DNA from: an uncultured Candidatus Altimarinota bacterium
GTDB taxonomy: Bacteria > Patescibacteriota > Gracilibacteria > BD1-5 > UBA6164
Direction of reading: 5' to 3'
Assembly (NCBI GenBank): GCA_938015455.1
Contig: CALLPL010000018.1
Location: forward strand, 1 to 64,000
Length of the DNA stretch: 64,000 nucleotides
Notes under the pieces: model-generated
What the model was told of the DNA's origin: nothing
The model's database searches: none
What the model saw: the letters and a program-made list of their open reading frames with translations, nothing else
Program-made: the position numbers and the translations under genes
Part shown: one piece after another, positions 52,183 to 63,730 of the stretch
How positions within the stretch are numbered: position 1 is the stretch's first letter
Layout of the letters: each line of letters begins with the position of its first letter

Positions 52183-53634
52183 ATGACTGTAGATTTACAA
52201 AAAATTAAAGAAACTTCTACCGATAGAGTAGGATTCTTTAGATTTAAGAAATTTGATGCCGAGACATATCTTATTACAAATGATGCAGGGAAATTTCACT
52301 TCTTAAATAGTGAAGATTTTCAGAACTTTATTGCTTGAAATTTTGATACACTTGCTGATCTTTCGGATCTTGAAAAGAAGGGGTTTATTAAGAATGACCT
52401 GTATCAGGATGCTATGATAGGGAGTGTTGCTATGAAGAATCACTTTGTGGGAGTTGGTCCAACGCTTCACATGGTTGTCATAACACTTCGCTGTAATCAT
52501 AAGTGTAAGTATTGTCATGCTGCTGTCGCTCCTATGTCAGCAAAAGAGTTTGATATGTCAGAGGAAACAGCGAAAAAAGTTGTTGATACGATTCTCTATA
52601 CAAACTCTCCTGTATTAACTATTGAATTCCAATGAGGAGAAGCGCTCGTAAACTATCCTGTAGTACAATATGTTGTAGAGTATGCAACAGATAGAGCGCA
52701 ACATTTGGGAAAACAAGTAACATTCTCTCTTGTGACAAACCTCACGCTTATGACAGAGGAAAAGCTTACCTGGCTCCTGGATAATTGAGTTGATATATGT
52801 ACAAGTCTTGATGGTGATGAAGTTTCACATAATGCCTCTCGTACTGGTTATGATGGAAATAGCTTTGAAAAGGTGAGTTACTGGCTCCAAAGAGTGAGTG
52901 AAGAAAAACAAAAACGAGGAATGTGAAAAATATGAGCTCTCCTCACGGCAACAAAGCAGACACTTCCTCGCTATAAAGAAATTATTGATGAATACCAAAA
53001 ACTGGGTCTTGATGGAATTTTTCTTAGATGGCTTAATCCGTATGGTTTTGCTGCTGCAGATATGGATACTCTTGCATATAATTCGGATGAGTGGATAGAG
53101 TTTTATACTCAGGCTCTAGATTATGTTATTGAAATTAATAAATGAGGAACATTTTTTAGAGAACAAATAAGCTCAGTATATCTTCAGAAAATATTTAATA
53201 CCTATGATCCTGCATTTATGGATATTCGAAGTCCAAGCTGAATAGCTGTTGGAGGGGTAGCGTATAACTATGATGGAAAGATATATGCAAGTGATGAATC
53301 TCGTATGCTATGACGCATGGGAATGGACGACTTTCTTATGACAGATCCTCAACAGTCTGGACAAAAAAACTATGAAGTTATGATGAAGAGTGATATTACA
53401 AAAATAGCTGTACAATCGAGTACTCTCGATGGACTACCAGGATATAATGATCATGTGTATAAGCCGTACCTTGGAGTAGATATCATACATAATTTTAAAA
53501 CAACAGGAAGCTTGTATACTCCTCTTGTAAAAGATGAAAAAATGAAATTACAAATGGCTATCCTCGATACTATCTTTGAGAAACTTAGAGATCCTGAGGT
53601 AGAGAAAATATTTATGTCTTGGATAGGGAGATAA
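52183..53634 (+). CDS. hxsB: His-Xaa-Ser system radical SAM maturase HxsB
   Basis: 483 residues. N-terminal RVGFFRFKKFDAETYLITNDAGKFHFLN is the HxsB lead domain. Radical SAM cluster CNHKCKYC (Cys104, 108, 111), then TIEFQGGEALVNY (GGE, SAM binding). Family-specific WLNPYGFAA and AYNYDGKIYASDESRML are present. It lacks a three-cysteine SPASM end. HxsB enzymes modify HxsA-type precursors; the chemistry is not established to my knowledge. Precedes the precursor gene directly. Confidence 0.88.
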
Positions 53635-53722
53635 ATAATGCTTTCTTTGTAAAGAAGCATGACTTGAATATTTCTAAAAAATACTATACTTAGTTCTATA
53701 TATAATTTTTATTTTACATTAT

Positions 53723-54076
53723 ATGCCAGCAGTAAAGAAGAAAATATTTCCGAAACTCAAGAAATCGCTTAAGAATTTTCTAACGGATGAAAGCTGAGAA
53801 ATAACTAAAAAGGATGCACTTGGAATAAGTGCCTGAGCTGCCTTATTTGCTGGTGTAGAGGATGTAGTTGCAGGTCATAGTAGTAGCTATTCGCCTAGCC
53901 TTCCAGAAAGTGGTGAAACCTTCGTAAGGATTACATGAAGTACTTGTAATCATGGGAGCTGAATAGTTAATGGTCATTATAGTTCAACTCCCTCTGTTAA
54001 CAGTTCTAGTACTACCTATACTCATGGAAGTCACGGGAGTCATGGAAGTCACGGGAGTCATGGAAGTAGATGGTAA
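53723..54076 (+). CDS. hxsA: HxsA-like ribosomal peptide precursor with HGS repeats
   Basis: 117 residues. The leader has the HxsA pattern of a basic start (PAVKKKIFPKLKKSLKNFLT), DESGEITKKDALGISAGAAL with a short hydrophobic stretch, and then a Ser/Gly/His-rich core. The core ends in five tandem His-Gly-Ser units (54023-54067) followed by RW; single related units occur earlier (GHSSSYS, NHGSG, GHYSS). HxsA families are named for such His-Xaa-Ser repeats. Presumed substrate of HxsB and neighbours. Several Gly codons in the leader are TGA. Confidence 0.85.
54023..54067 (+). repeat. Tandem His-Gly-Ser coding repeat
   Basis: Two and a half copies of an 18-base unit, CATGGAAGTCACGGGAGT, encoding HGSHGS. 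In the +1 frame each CATGGAAGT gives an ATG, and the last one (54060) is the likely start of the next gene. Confidence 0.85.
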
Positions 54077-55007
54077 TATATCACCTTGAGATATTCGATT
54101 TCAAGACGGTATTGAAATATTTTTATGATATACATGTAATGTTCATTGTGATTTTTGTTATCAAAACAAACTCAGACAAACATTTTCCAAAAATATGACA
54201 GATAAAGAGGTGTTTTCTCTTATATCAAGCTCAGCTGAGAAATGAAAGAAGTTTTTAATATTTTCCTGAGGAGAACCTACTTTAGATTCAAATTTATTAG
54301 CTTATATTAGGTTTGCAAAAGAGAACTGATTTACTCATATCAGACTTCATACAAATGGTTTTGGATTAAGAAAAGAAGAGTATGTTCATGAATTGTATGC
54401 TGCATGATTATCCTGAGTAATTATTTCGGTCCATGGCTATAAAGAAATTCATAACCTTGTTACTTGATCAGAAAATAGCTTTGACCATATATTTAGAGCG
54501 CTAGTAAATATAGAAAAGATTTGTAGGAGTGATAGAAACTTTACTTTAGATACAAACACAGTTATCTATAAAAGAAACTATAAGTATTTACTCCCGCTAG
54601 TTACTCTTCTTTCAAAATTTTCAGTTAATAGAGCTCAGTTTGCATATGCATATGACTTATGACTATTTAGTGTAAATGAAAAAAAGAAACTGCTTGTTTC
54701 TTATGAGCAGTCTACTCCATATATTATAGATATTTTGGATTTTGCATCTAAGTTGGATATAAATCTTGTTTTAGAAAATATCCCTTTCTGCCATATCGAT
54801 AAGGCTTACTGGAAGAGTCTATTTGATAACTATAGAATAGAAAGAAGAGTTCATGATTTGCTTCATTGAGATATAGAAAGTACTACAGATCTTGGAAAGC
54901 TAAAGGATAATGAGTGTAAAAAGTGTGTTTTTAATGATAGGTGCTCTTGAATTCCTGAAGAATATAATGATTTTTTTACAGTGCAAACAAAAGCGATTTT
55001 AAATTAA
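54060..55007 (+). CDS. Radical SAM maturase in the HxsC position
   Basis: 315 residues. Cluster CNVHCDFC (Cys26, 30, 33), FLIFSGGEPTL, RLHTNGFGLRKEEYV and GVIISVHGYKEIHNLVTG. The C-terminal CKKCVFNDRC is a SPASM-like auxiliary cluster site. In other Hxs loci the second maturase is HxsC; order fits, but similarity to HxsC is only general. The gene's ATG lies within the hxsA repeats in another frame; the repeats provide several in-frame ATGs, the last giving MEVDGNISPGDIRF. Confidence 0.75.
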
Positions 55008-55114
55008 AAAATATATATGTAAATACTATAAACATTAAAACTCTTTGAATTTGCCTACTTGTAGCTAGAATTAATATGTTTTATTTAAGGATTAAATACA
55101 TAATATACCATTTT

Positions 55115-55858
55115 ATGAATCATCTAAAAATTTTCACAGTTATAGCTTTATGTATTATTTCTATGTCTTCGTGCTCCAAAGATACCTGAAGCGTTAGTCT
55201 AAGCTCATGAAATAATAATATTGACCAAGCGAATCAGACTGCTCCATCAAATCCAAATGGCTCTCAAATTCTTATTCAAGATGAACGGCAACCTGAAAAT
55301 TGAAATACTACTCAGAACGAATTAGAGGCTCTTAATAAAGCATCTACTCCTGAAGAAATAAAAGAGATAGTAAAGACTAAAGGAGAAAAAATGAATTTCT
55401 GAGATGAATCATTAGAGGATGAAATATACGAAAACGATGTATATAGTATAGCTCATCTTTATGATGTATGTTCCTCTGCTTGAGAACTTGATCTATGATC
55501 ACTAGTGGAATGATATTATGAAATATCCTCTGATGATATCCTTTGAAAGGATGCAATGTATAAATGAATAAGTTATGAGTGAAAAACAGCTGTAGATATT
55601 CTAATGAGTGAAGATTGAGAAGATTATTGTAGTAATCCTGTTTTTTGAAATGAGGATTATAAAACTTGTTATACTTCTTTTGATTGAGACTTCCTAAATG
55701 CGGTCATTCGAGTTTATCTTTGAAAATCCCCAGAGAGTAGTTTTGAAACATATTTAGAAAACCTTAATCCTCGATCAGATAAGGAGAAAGTACTTAAGAA
55801 TATTTTTAAAAAAGTATTAAATAATGAAATTCAATCAAGAGATGATTGTTTTAAGTAA
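55115..55858 (+). CDS. Lipoprotein in the Hxs locus
   Basis: 247 residues. Signal peptide MNHLKIFTVIALCIISMSSC with Cys20 as the lipidation site (SMSSC is a usable lipobox). A Ser/Asn-rich linker and then a folded, cysteine-containing domain (VCSSAGEL, EDYCSNPVF, YKTCYTSFDG, DDCFK) follow. No family recognised. Its placement between maturase genes suggests a role at the outside of the cell for the modified peptide, which is inference. Confidence 0.7.
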
Positions 55859-55875
55859 AAGAAACCTATCTTTGT

Positions 55876-57345
55876 ATGGAAAAGTACCCTATAGAAATAG
55901 AAATTTCTTCTTATTGCTGACTACGCTGTAAATCTTGTATAAATTCAAGCCTCTCGAAGAAAGTCTTTGTAGATTCAAGAGATTTTAAGTCTATAATTGA
56001 CTTTTTAGTAAAGAATAAGGAATCAATATCTTTTATTGATATATCGTGAATTGGAGATGCTTTCCTTCATCCTGAAATTCTCGCATTTTTAGAATATCTT
56101 TACGACAGTTTTTCTGGATATCCAATTCATCTTAATTTTTCACAAAAAGGACAAAAAGTATGAGAGGAACATATCAAAATTTTAGAGAAAATGAAAGATT
56201 CTTGAATGCAGATAGATATATTTATCTGAATTTTTTCTATTAGGGAAAAGGTTTATGAATTTCTCTCCTGATGAGACTCATTAAAGAGAGTTTTAGAGTT
56301 TGCTCAAAAGATGCAGAAGAAATGATTTTTTGTCTCACTTGAACTCCTTAACAATTATTTTGCAAATAGTGAATATGAAAAATTTTATAAAATTTGTGAT
56401 AGTATAGGCTGTTCATGAAGTATAAAGAATATCACGAATTTTTGATGACTCTTACCTACAAAGCAGAGTTACTTATTTGGATATAATAATAAATTTGAGT
56501 CTCCTGCTCTTATAAGAGCAAGTGAAAAAACAGTAGACGAGAGACATATTTCCGAAAAATGTGGGAGTACCCCATATATTAGTGCAGCATGAGACATATT
56601 AGTATGCAGTTACTTGCAATGATATGATGATGGGAGGTGAATTATAGGAAGTGTAGACGATCTCCAAAACATGACACTACAACAGATATATGAACTTTCT
56701 TACAATAAAATGTTTAGTCCAATATGTAATTGATGCTCACTTTTTGTAAGCGAAAAACAATGGTTTTCAGAAGAATACTATATATCTGACAAGGGTGATA
56801 TCATAAGAGATAAGTACCTTGTGAAGATTTATCCATATGATACTGCAGAAGACCTTATATTTTTATATTACAATGATAGTGAATTTATAAAAGAACTTTT
56901 TCAAGAGGAGGAGAACATTAATAAGCATGAAAAAATTGATTTTTTATTTATCATGAAGCTATGTGCTAGTATTTACGGCCTAGACTTTGAAGCATTCTTT
57001 AAAAAATTATTGAGATCTTGGGGACTAGATGAAAGTTATAAAGAGTTCCAATCTATAGAGGTCACAGGAAAACAAGTACAAGATATAGTATTTATAGATA
57101 CACTATGTAAGAAACTTGATATTGAGACTGTTGAGTTTTATTTATATTGTTATATAGATACTTATATAAGTAAAGAGACTTTCCTTACTCGTATTGCTCA
57201 GCTTATGAAAGATGCCCATAAACAGAAGAATTCAACAAACTTAGCATACCTTGTCTTATTAAAGGATAAGTTGTTAAATAAAAAATTAAATAAGAATTAT
57301 GGAACAGATCTAGTTACCCGTTATTATTGAATATTTTCTTCTTAA
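55876..57345 (+). CDS. Radical SAM protein with long helical C-terminal domain
   Basis: 489 residues. Cluster CGLRCKSC (Cys14, 18, 21) near the N-terminus; a following FIDISGIGDAFLHPEIL replaces the usual GGEP with IGD. A second cysteine group is NGCSLFVS around 56730. The last 170 residues (YPYDTAEDLIFLYYNDSEF onward) are entirely helical with no known family. The start ATG gives MEKYPIEIEISSYCG. Radical SAM enzymes with altered GGEP may still bind SAM. Confidence 0.75.
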
Positions 57346-57347
57346 GT

Positions 57348-58229
57348 ATGAATAATATATTATTCGAACTGATAGTCTCTCGGCAGTGCAATAAACGATG
57401 CAAGTATTGTGATTTAGAGTTTGAGTCAGAATATCAAACAGAGGCAAGGCTGCGAGAATTTTCAAATTTTCTAAGAAAAAACTATAATCAAGCTGATTCT
57501 CTACTGATTAATTTTTTTTGATGAGAGGCAATGCTTGATTATGCAGGTATACAAAAGTTTATTGCATACAACTCTGGTATACCAAATATACGGTACTCTT
57601 TATGAACAAATGGGATACTGATAAATAACGCAGTTGCTGAGTATCTTCAGGCTCAGAAAATAGAACTCTACTTTTCGATTGATACAGAATCTCAAAGTAG
57701 TATATACGAAAAAAAATCTCTCAGGGAGTACCAAAATATAACAGTAAATTTCATATTAAATCCTAATACTATTGCTGCATCTGAGGAATTACTAAGAAAG
57801 CTTATAAGTCTTGGGTACAAAAAGTTTAATTTCATTCCTGTTTTTTCTACTATTAGATGGAATATCCCATCATTTGCGTTGTTAGGGAAGTTTAAGGAAT
57901 TTGTAGAACTACAAGATTCTATAATCTATACATTCTATTCCTATTATGAAAAACCAACTTCTGATATTCAGTTTGTTCTTGATACAGATGGGTATGTTTA
58001 TAGAGATATTCATACTCACTTTTGGATTATGAAGCAATTATCTTATCTCTCTCAAGAACAGAAAAAAGATATAGAATTATTTACCCAAGTAGAGAAAATG
58101 AATGAGGGGCTTGATATTTTTTTGCTAATAGAAAAATATAATCAAAAAGAACTTATAAAAAAGAGTTATGATCTTGCTAAAACTATATGATATGACAGAG
58201 ACTTTAGGATATTAGATAAAATATTATAA
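57348..58229 (+). CDS. Radical SAM protein
   Basis: 293 residues. Cluster CNKRCKYC (Cys14, 18, 21), LINFFGGEAMLDY (GGE present), YSLGTNGILINN. It is short and lacks a SPASM-type cysteine end, so it probably carries only the SAM cluster. Two bases after the preceding gene and three bases before the next. Confidence 0.8.
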
Positions 58230-58232
58230 GCT

Positions 58233-59129
58233 ATGAATAGTATATTTAATTTAGAATCTGTTATTATTAATATATTTGATGATGACTATGAATGTCCTCG
58301 GTGATGCCTATGATGCTCAAATAGTAAGAATAAAGGAAAATTTGTTTGAAATGATATGCTAATATCTTTAGATAATTATCTATATGAAAACTTTCCTAAT
58401 ATAAAAAAGATACATATTTTATTAGATATATTTAATAATGAGCATTATAATATATTTAACTTTTTAATTTCAAATACAAAAAATAAGGAAATTACTTTTG
58501 ATATAAGATGAGATTTATGAAAATTAGATAAAGGAAACCTCTATATAAAAGAGATATTTAAGGATAAAAATGTAAGTATAGTTTTTACTTTGAATTTAGA
58601 TAAGGGTCTTGAACTTAACAAAAAATACATGAGTAATTTCCTCTATTTGATGAAATTAACTTCTAAGATTAATTCTGAGATTACTCTAGACTTAGTATGA
58701 GGAGATAGTTTAAGTCGTAGAGATAAAATACAATATTTCATACTAGCGAAAAAATTTTGTGCGTACACACAAGGAATTAACCCAAATATAATATATGAAA
58801 GATGATTTGTTTCTTTTGATTTTAAAACGATGGATTTTTCTCAATTTAATAAAAATTTCTATAACGGTTGTTATATGCTAAATCAGTGACCTTGGCTAGA
58901 GGTTTGAATAAATAAGATATTCTTCCACTGAGCATATTGTAAGAATATTAATATTAATAATTTTGGTGATTTTAGATCAGAGAAACAACTCATAGATAAA
59001 AAAGCGAATATATTTTTGAGTGAATTAGGTGATGTATTTAACGATTATGATAAGGAGAAGATAAGTTGCATTGAGTGTAATAAACTATTTAAGATGAATG
59101 AATCATGAAAAAATATGAAGAAGTATTAG
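58233..59129 (+). CDS. Diverged radical SAM-like protein
   Basis: 298 residues. CPRGCLGC (Cys21, 25, 28) has the CxxxCxxC spacing, but no GGEP-like motif follows, and the sequence is rich in Asn, Ile, Lys and Phe. A C-terminal CIECNKLF could bind a second cluster. Translation is consistent with code 25 at ten or more TGA. It may be a catalytically weakened member. Overlaps the next gene by 25 bases. Confidence 0.6.
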
Positions 59130-59872
59130 ACTGTATAACTGATTTTGATACAAATTACATTACTGGTAATAAAGAGAATACATTTCTTGTTTTTTCGTAT
59201 GATGATATTTGATGAACAGAACTAGGTTTTGTATCTAAGGTAAGTTTTTTACATCATTTATTTAAAAAAAATATAATTAATCGTCATAAGTTCAAAGACT
59301 TATTTTTAATATGCCTAAAAGTAGGCAAGAAATATAAGACGAATAATTTCTTTACATATATATTTGACTTTAAAGATAATCATTTGATTGATGTTAAAAT
59401 AATATTCTTCTTTAAAGATACTCTACAAATAAATAACCTTTTACAAGATGCGCTTAATATAGATTATAAAGTAAGTAAACTACTTTGAAAAGATGATGGT
59501 GAATATGAGATATACTTTTCATATGATAAAGATAGAATATACTTAGAGAAAGTGTATTTTAATCCTCCCAGCCAGTTTCTTATTGACTATCTAATAAAGA
59601 AATGATTTTATATTTCTTTTGAAAATATATTTTTGATTTACATAGCTTTTAGTAAAGAAAATGATATAATAAATACAAAATACTATAATTATATCAAATC
59701 ACCTGAAATATTTCCTCAGAATAAAAAAATGAATGATTTTGTTTGAAAATTTACAAATTATTATCACGACTACTTTATTGGTTATAAATTATGAAATGGT
59801 AATGAAATAATCTCTAAAGAATATTACATAGAGATTAACCGTTTTTCTATATCTACTAGTAGAATTAATTAA
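59105..59872 (+). CDS. Hypothetical protein in the Hxs locus
   Basis: 255 residues. Rich in Lys, Ile, Asn, Phe and Tyr, with no Cys cluster, no signal peptide and no clear span. Alternating charged and aromatic stretches (NNFFTYIFDFKDN, FIYISFENIFLIYIAF) suggest a beta-rich fold. Starts at ATG 59105 within the end of the previous gene. No family recognised. Confidence 0.6.
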
Positions 59873-59878
59873 AAATTT

Positions 59879-61243
59879 ATGATAGCAAAAATATTTTATG
59901 CGCTTGTTCTATTTCCTCATATCACTTACTGAAAAGCCTTTCATTGATATACATTACAAAAAATATCTGAGGAAGATTTAGGTGTGTTTTTCCTTTTATT
60001 TCTTTGTCCAGAGTGAAATGAAACTAAAATATATTTCTGTCATAAAAACTTTTGAGAACGAAACAGCTATAGTACAAAAAATTGGATTATATCTGGAGAT
60101 AGAGAACTATTAGATATCATTTTTTTACATATACAGAAAATAGATACTTGAGATTTTAATTTTTTCGAGGATAAGTCGTTTTATGACGAGATTCCATTTG
60201 GAACTGTTTTAACAGTAACGAGTAAATGTAACATATTTTGTTACTATTGTTTTAATGATTACGACTATCCGTTGAAAGATAGGAATTTACGAAAGAGTAT
60301 AGGGATAGATAATTATAAAAAAATAGTAGACACACTCTATAATGAAGGAACAAGAGATATCATTATTACTGGATGAGAGCCCTTTGTATTTGAGGCTTTT
60401 TGGGAATTACTAGACTATATTCAAGAAAAAAATATTTTCATACGAATAAATACAAATGGAACATTGCTAAGTGACGAAACTCTTAAAAGACTTAATGATA
60501 ATTATGCGCTTGTGCTTATGGTTTCTGTACATGAATTTAATAATAGGGATTATTTTTTAGTGAATGAGAAGTGAGCGAAGCAGATACAGTGACTTGCTGG
60601 TGTTAAGAATTTTGAAAATAAGTTTTCAGAAAAAGTTAAGCAGCTTCGAAAACTTCCAAAATACCAAAATTTAACTCTAGATTTTCTTACAATACTCACT
60701 CCAAAGAATATTATTGCTTTTGAGAAGATTTTTGATTGGGTACTCTCAAATTTTACTCTAGCAGACTGGCATTTTTTCAGGTTATATTCTACGGATCAAT
60801 GACCAGGTATTTCCCGTCCAATGATGAGTCTTGCAATTCATAAACTCTATAAACTCAATAAAAAATATAATACATATTTTAAAATAGTAGATAGTGTCCC
60901 TTTTTGTGTTACGAAAGACACAGAAAAGGCGAGTCAAGTCATCGATGGGGAGCTCACTGATAATCATAATGTAAAGACCATTATCACAACGGACGGCTTC
61001 ATACAAATTATGTCAGCATTTGATAGTAATTTGTGAAGTATATTTGAAAATGATTTAGGTGAAGTATGGAGGTGAGATTTTGTACAATGAATGCTGAAGA
61101 ATAAATTTCTTCCAAAAGAATGTGAAGACTGTAAATATAAAGAAGACTGTAGGTGATGAAGTCGAATGGACGCAAATATTTACAAGTGAAGCTATAGTGC
61201 TTTTGATCCACTATGAGATGTAAAGAATAAAAAAATATGATAA
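59879..61243 (+). CDS. Radical SAM/SPASM protein
   Basis: 454 residues. After a 100-residue N-terminal domain (peptide-binding-like position) comes CNIFCYYC (Cys117, 121, 124), DIIITGGEPFVFEAF and IFIRINTNGTLLSD. C-terminal CEDCKYKEDCRGGSRM is a SPASM end. This is the classical layout of RiPP maturases such as sactisynthases and PqqE-like enzymes. Six bases before its ATG the previous gene ends; it overlaps the next by seven bases (ATGATAA). Confidence 0.85.
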
Positions 61244-61998
61244 TCTCTTCTTATTACACATCATTCCTAGAGAATCTTTGATTCCGTGATATTAAGATAC
61301 TAAGAAAAGCTACAGAGAACTCTGTTAATGTAAATGAAATCTATAAAATCTCTTGTCTTGATATATCTGCGAAATTTAATTCAGAACATGTAGTCCTAAA
61401 TGGGATCTATACTGGAGATCAAATGGTAAGGGAAAAAGTTTGAATTATTACTGAAAGAATAATGGTATTTAAAGATAATTCACTTTCTTTTTTTTATTTT
61501 AATGGTGAAAACATCTTGAAGATTGGTGAAGGAGAATTCATATTATATAAATATATACCTTGAGATTTTATATCTTTAACGGATTTATCTTCCTTATTAT
61601 TTTTTCAAACCCTCAGTAGTATAAATTTTACGAAATGACTTTCTTTTTCAAAAAATCTTCAAACTGATACTCACTATTCTTATGGTCCTATCTACTTAGA
61701 TATAGACTCAGAAAACTTTTTAAAAAATGATGAAAAAATTATATTTCTTGATTATGAATCTATAATAGTATGAAACACAATCTTTCAAGTATTACATTAT
61801 TATCTATACTTACGGAGTTATAGTAATAATTTATATAAAAAATGTACAGTAAAAATTTTAGTATATTTTTTGCAGCAAGGTAACTTAAAAAAGAGTGATT
61901 TATTTCAAGATATGAAAATATTAAAAAATGACTTATTTTTAGATAAAGATATAGATGATTTTTTAGAAATTTTAATTCTCTTTAGAAATAAAATATAA
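61237..61998 (+). CDS. Hypothetical protein, possibly a decayed kinase fold
   Basis: 253 residues. N-terminal SYYTSFLENLGFRDIKILRKATENS then beta-rich segments. In the middle, YSYGPIYLDIDSENFLKNDEKIIFLDYESIIVGNTIFQV resembles the aminoglycoside/choline kinase pattern HGDxxxxNxLxxxxxxxxIDFExxxxG, but with Asp and Glu where the HxD block should be. This could be an inactive or unusual phosphotransferase. Low confidence in the fold, high that the gene is real, given overlaps on both sides. Confidence 0.6.
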
Positions 61999-62002
61999 AG
62001 AT

Positions 62003-62575
62003 ATGGAGCTACGAGTTTTTTATAGTATGTCTGATATACTATCGCAATTATGAATGGAAGATATTAGAATTCTTTGCCTATGAAACATAGAAGAGGCATT
62101 GTCGCGTTCTAGAAAGAGTTCGGTCTTTTTCGACACATTTGCGGCTCAAGAAGAATATTCAAATATTTCTAAAGAAACAAAGGTACTATTTTTATATACA
62201 AGTTACTGTGAAATGTTCAGAACCCATGCAAAAACTCAGATTCAGAAAAAGGAGTATATAGATACCATATATAATAATAATTCTATTGATACTAAAATTC
62301 CAACCTCAATAAAAAAAGATTATGAGTCACTTTTTAGTGATTATGCCTCTTATGATGATTTTATTTCTCGGAACAGAGATCTATATGAGAAAAACTTTTC
62401 ATGAGATTTCATAGATATGAAAGTTATATATCTTATATATAATAGTATTATTACTAACGGTAAAGATCTTCAATCTTTTTTGATTGAAAGCTATGATGAG
62501 ATTGACATGGATAGTTTTTATACAATTACTACTAAATATAGAATGTGCAAGAAGAAAATAAAACTCAAGAAATAG
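62003..62575 (+). CDS. Hypothetical helical protein
   Basis: 190 residues. Mostly helical with repeated aromatic residues (RVFYSMSDILSQLGM, FLYTSYCEMFRTHAK, SLFSDYASYDDFIS). Ends with a basic tail RMCKKKIKLKK. No cluster motif or signal. Overlaps the next gene by 31 bases. Confidence 0.55.
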
Positions 62576-62907
62576 ATATACTATTTATTCAGTGTAAGCT
62601 TGGATTAAGAGAAATTATCAAGTTAGAAAATAATACAATTTTTAGTGACGATGACTTACAAAGATATGCGGATACCTATAAATTAGGAAATATTACAGTT
62701 TTGCTATTGAGTATGGGGGGAATTGAATGTATATTTATTCGAAAAGATGTTTCGGCAATACGGAATTCTTTATATGATAAGGATAATCCGAGAAGGCACA
62801 CCCGAGTAATACATATACAATATAAAATTTCTTGTTCTCAGACAAGTGTGATGTTTGAGAAAATATTTTCTTATTATACAGCTACTCATGGATCTCAGAA
62901 TTACTAA
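62545..62907 (+). CDS. Hypothetical small protein
   Basis: 120 residues from GTG 62545. Begins VQEENKTQEIDILFIQCKLGLRE; a beta-rich segment (NITVLLLSMGGIECIFIRKDVSAI) follows. No known family. It overlaps the preceding gene and the following radical SAM gene, so start GTG rather than a later ATG is favoured by position. Confidence 0.5.
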   Translation: MQEENKTQEIDILFIQCKLGLREIIKLENNTIFSDDDLQRYADTYKLGNITVLLLSMGGIECIFIRKDVSAIRNSLYDKDNPRRHTRVIHIQYKISCSQTSVMFEKIFSYYTATHGSQNY

Positions 62908-63730
62908 CACCTGTAATAATAACTGCTTATACTGCCTTGAGCAAGATTTAAGAAATAAGGAGAATTTTATAGCCTTCAAAAAAATAAAGCAGAAGCTGGA
63001 GAATATAAGAGAAGAGAATTCTGTTATTAGCTTTTATGGAGGGAATAGTCTCCTCCACCCAGATATAATAGATATTATATCTTATTGCAAACACTTAAAA
63101 TTTGTATCTATAAGTATCTTAACAAACTCATATCATTCTAATCCACAACTTTTAGGAAATCTTATTAAGTCTGGGTTAACAGGAATAAGTATTTATTTTC
63201 ATAGCTCTGACAGGAGGGTTCATGACACTATTGTAAATGATGGAATCTCCCTTAAACAACTATATGAAAATATAACTACTTGCTCTGAGAGAGCTCTTTA
63301 CCTCAAAATAATTATTCATGTCAATAAGTTAAATATATCAGCTCTTTCAAGAGATATTCTTTTTCTTTATAAAAACTATAAAATAGATACACTAGAGTTT
63401 GTAAATTACTTTCCTTTTGATAGACCATACCAAAAATATCATACTTATCTTTGATATGATATTACTGATTATAGAAAACATATAAATTCATTATTTGAGA
63501 CTATAAAATTATTATGAATTGAGACAAGATTCTTTAAGTTTCCACAAAGTTTTTTCTCGAATTATTTAGAATATTATTCCTATAATTATTGAATTAAACA
63601 GCAAATCTCGCAAGAAGATAAGCAGAGGATTGATACAGAGCATGAACCTGAGTGTTTTATAGAGGATAGGTGCCCACACTGTTTTATACAAGATAATTGC
63701 CCTTGGTATGGAGAGAGATATTCGAGATAA
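62888..63730 (+). CDS. Radical SAM protein with Cys-rich C-terminus
   Basis: 280 residues. Cluster CNNNCLYC (Cys9, 13, 16) right at the start, SFYGGNSLLHPDII (GGN in place of GGE), and a C-terminal CFIEDRCPHCFIQDNC that could bind an auxiliary cluster. ATG 62888 gives MDLRITNT; upstream in-frame starts are possible but lie deep in the previous gene. Its end overlaps the next radical SAM gene by 23 bases. Confidence 0.75.

Noticed and set aside
54023-54067. Short tandem DNA repeats that might suggest a CRISPR array or microsatellite
   Set aside because: The units are in frame, without spacers, and code His-Gly-Ser at the end of a protein with an HxsA-like leader.
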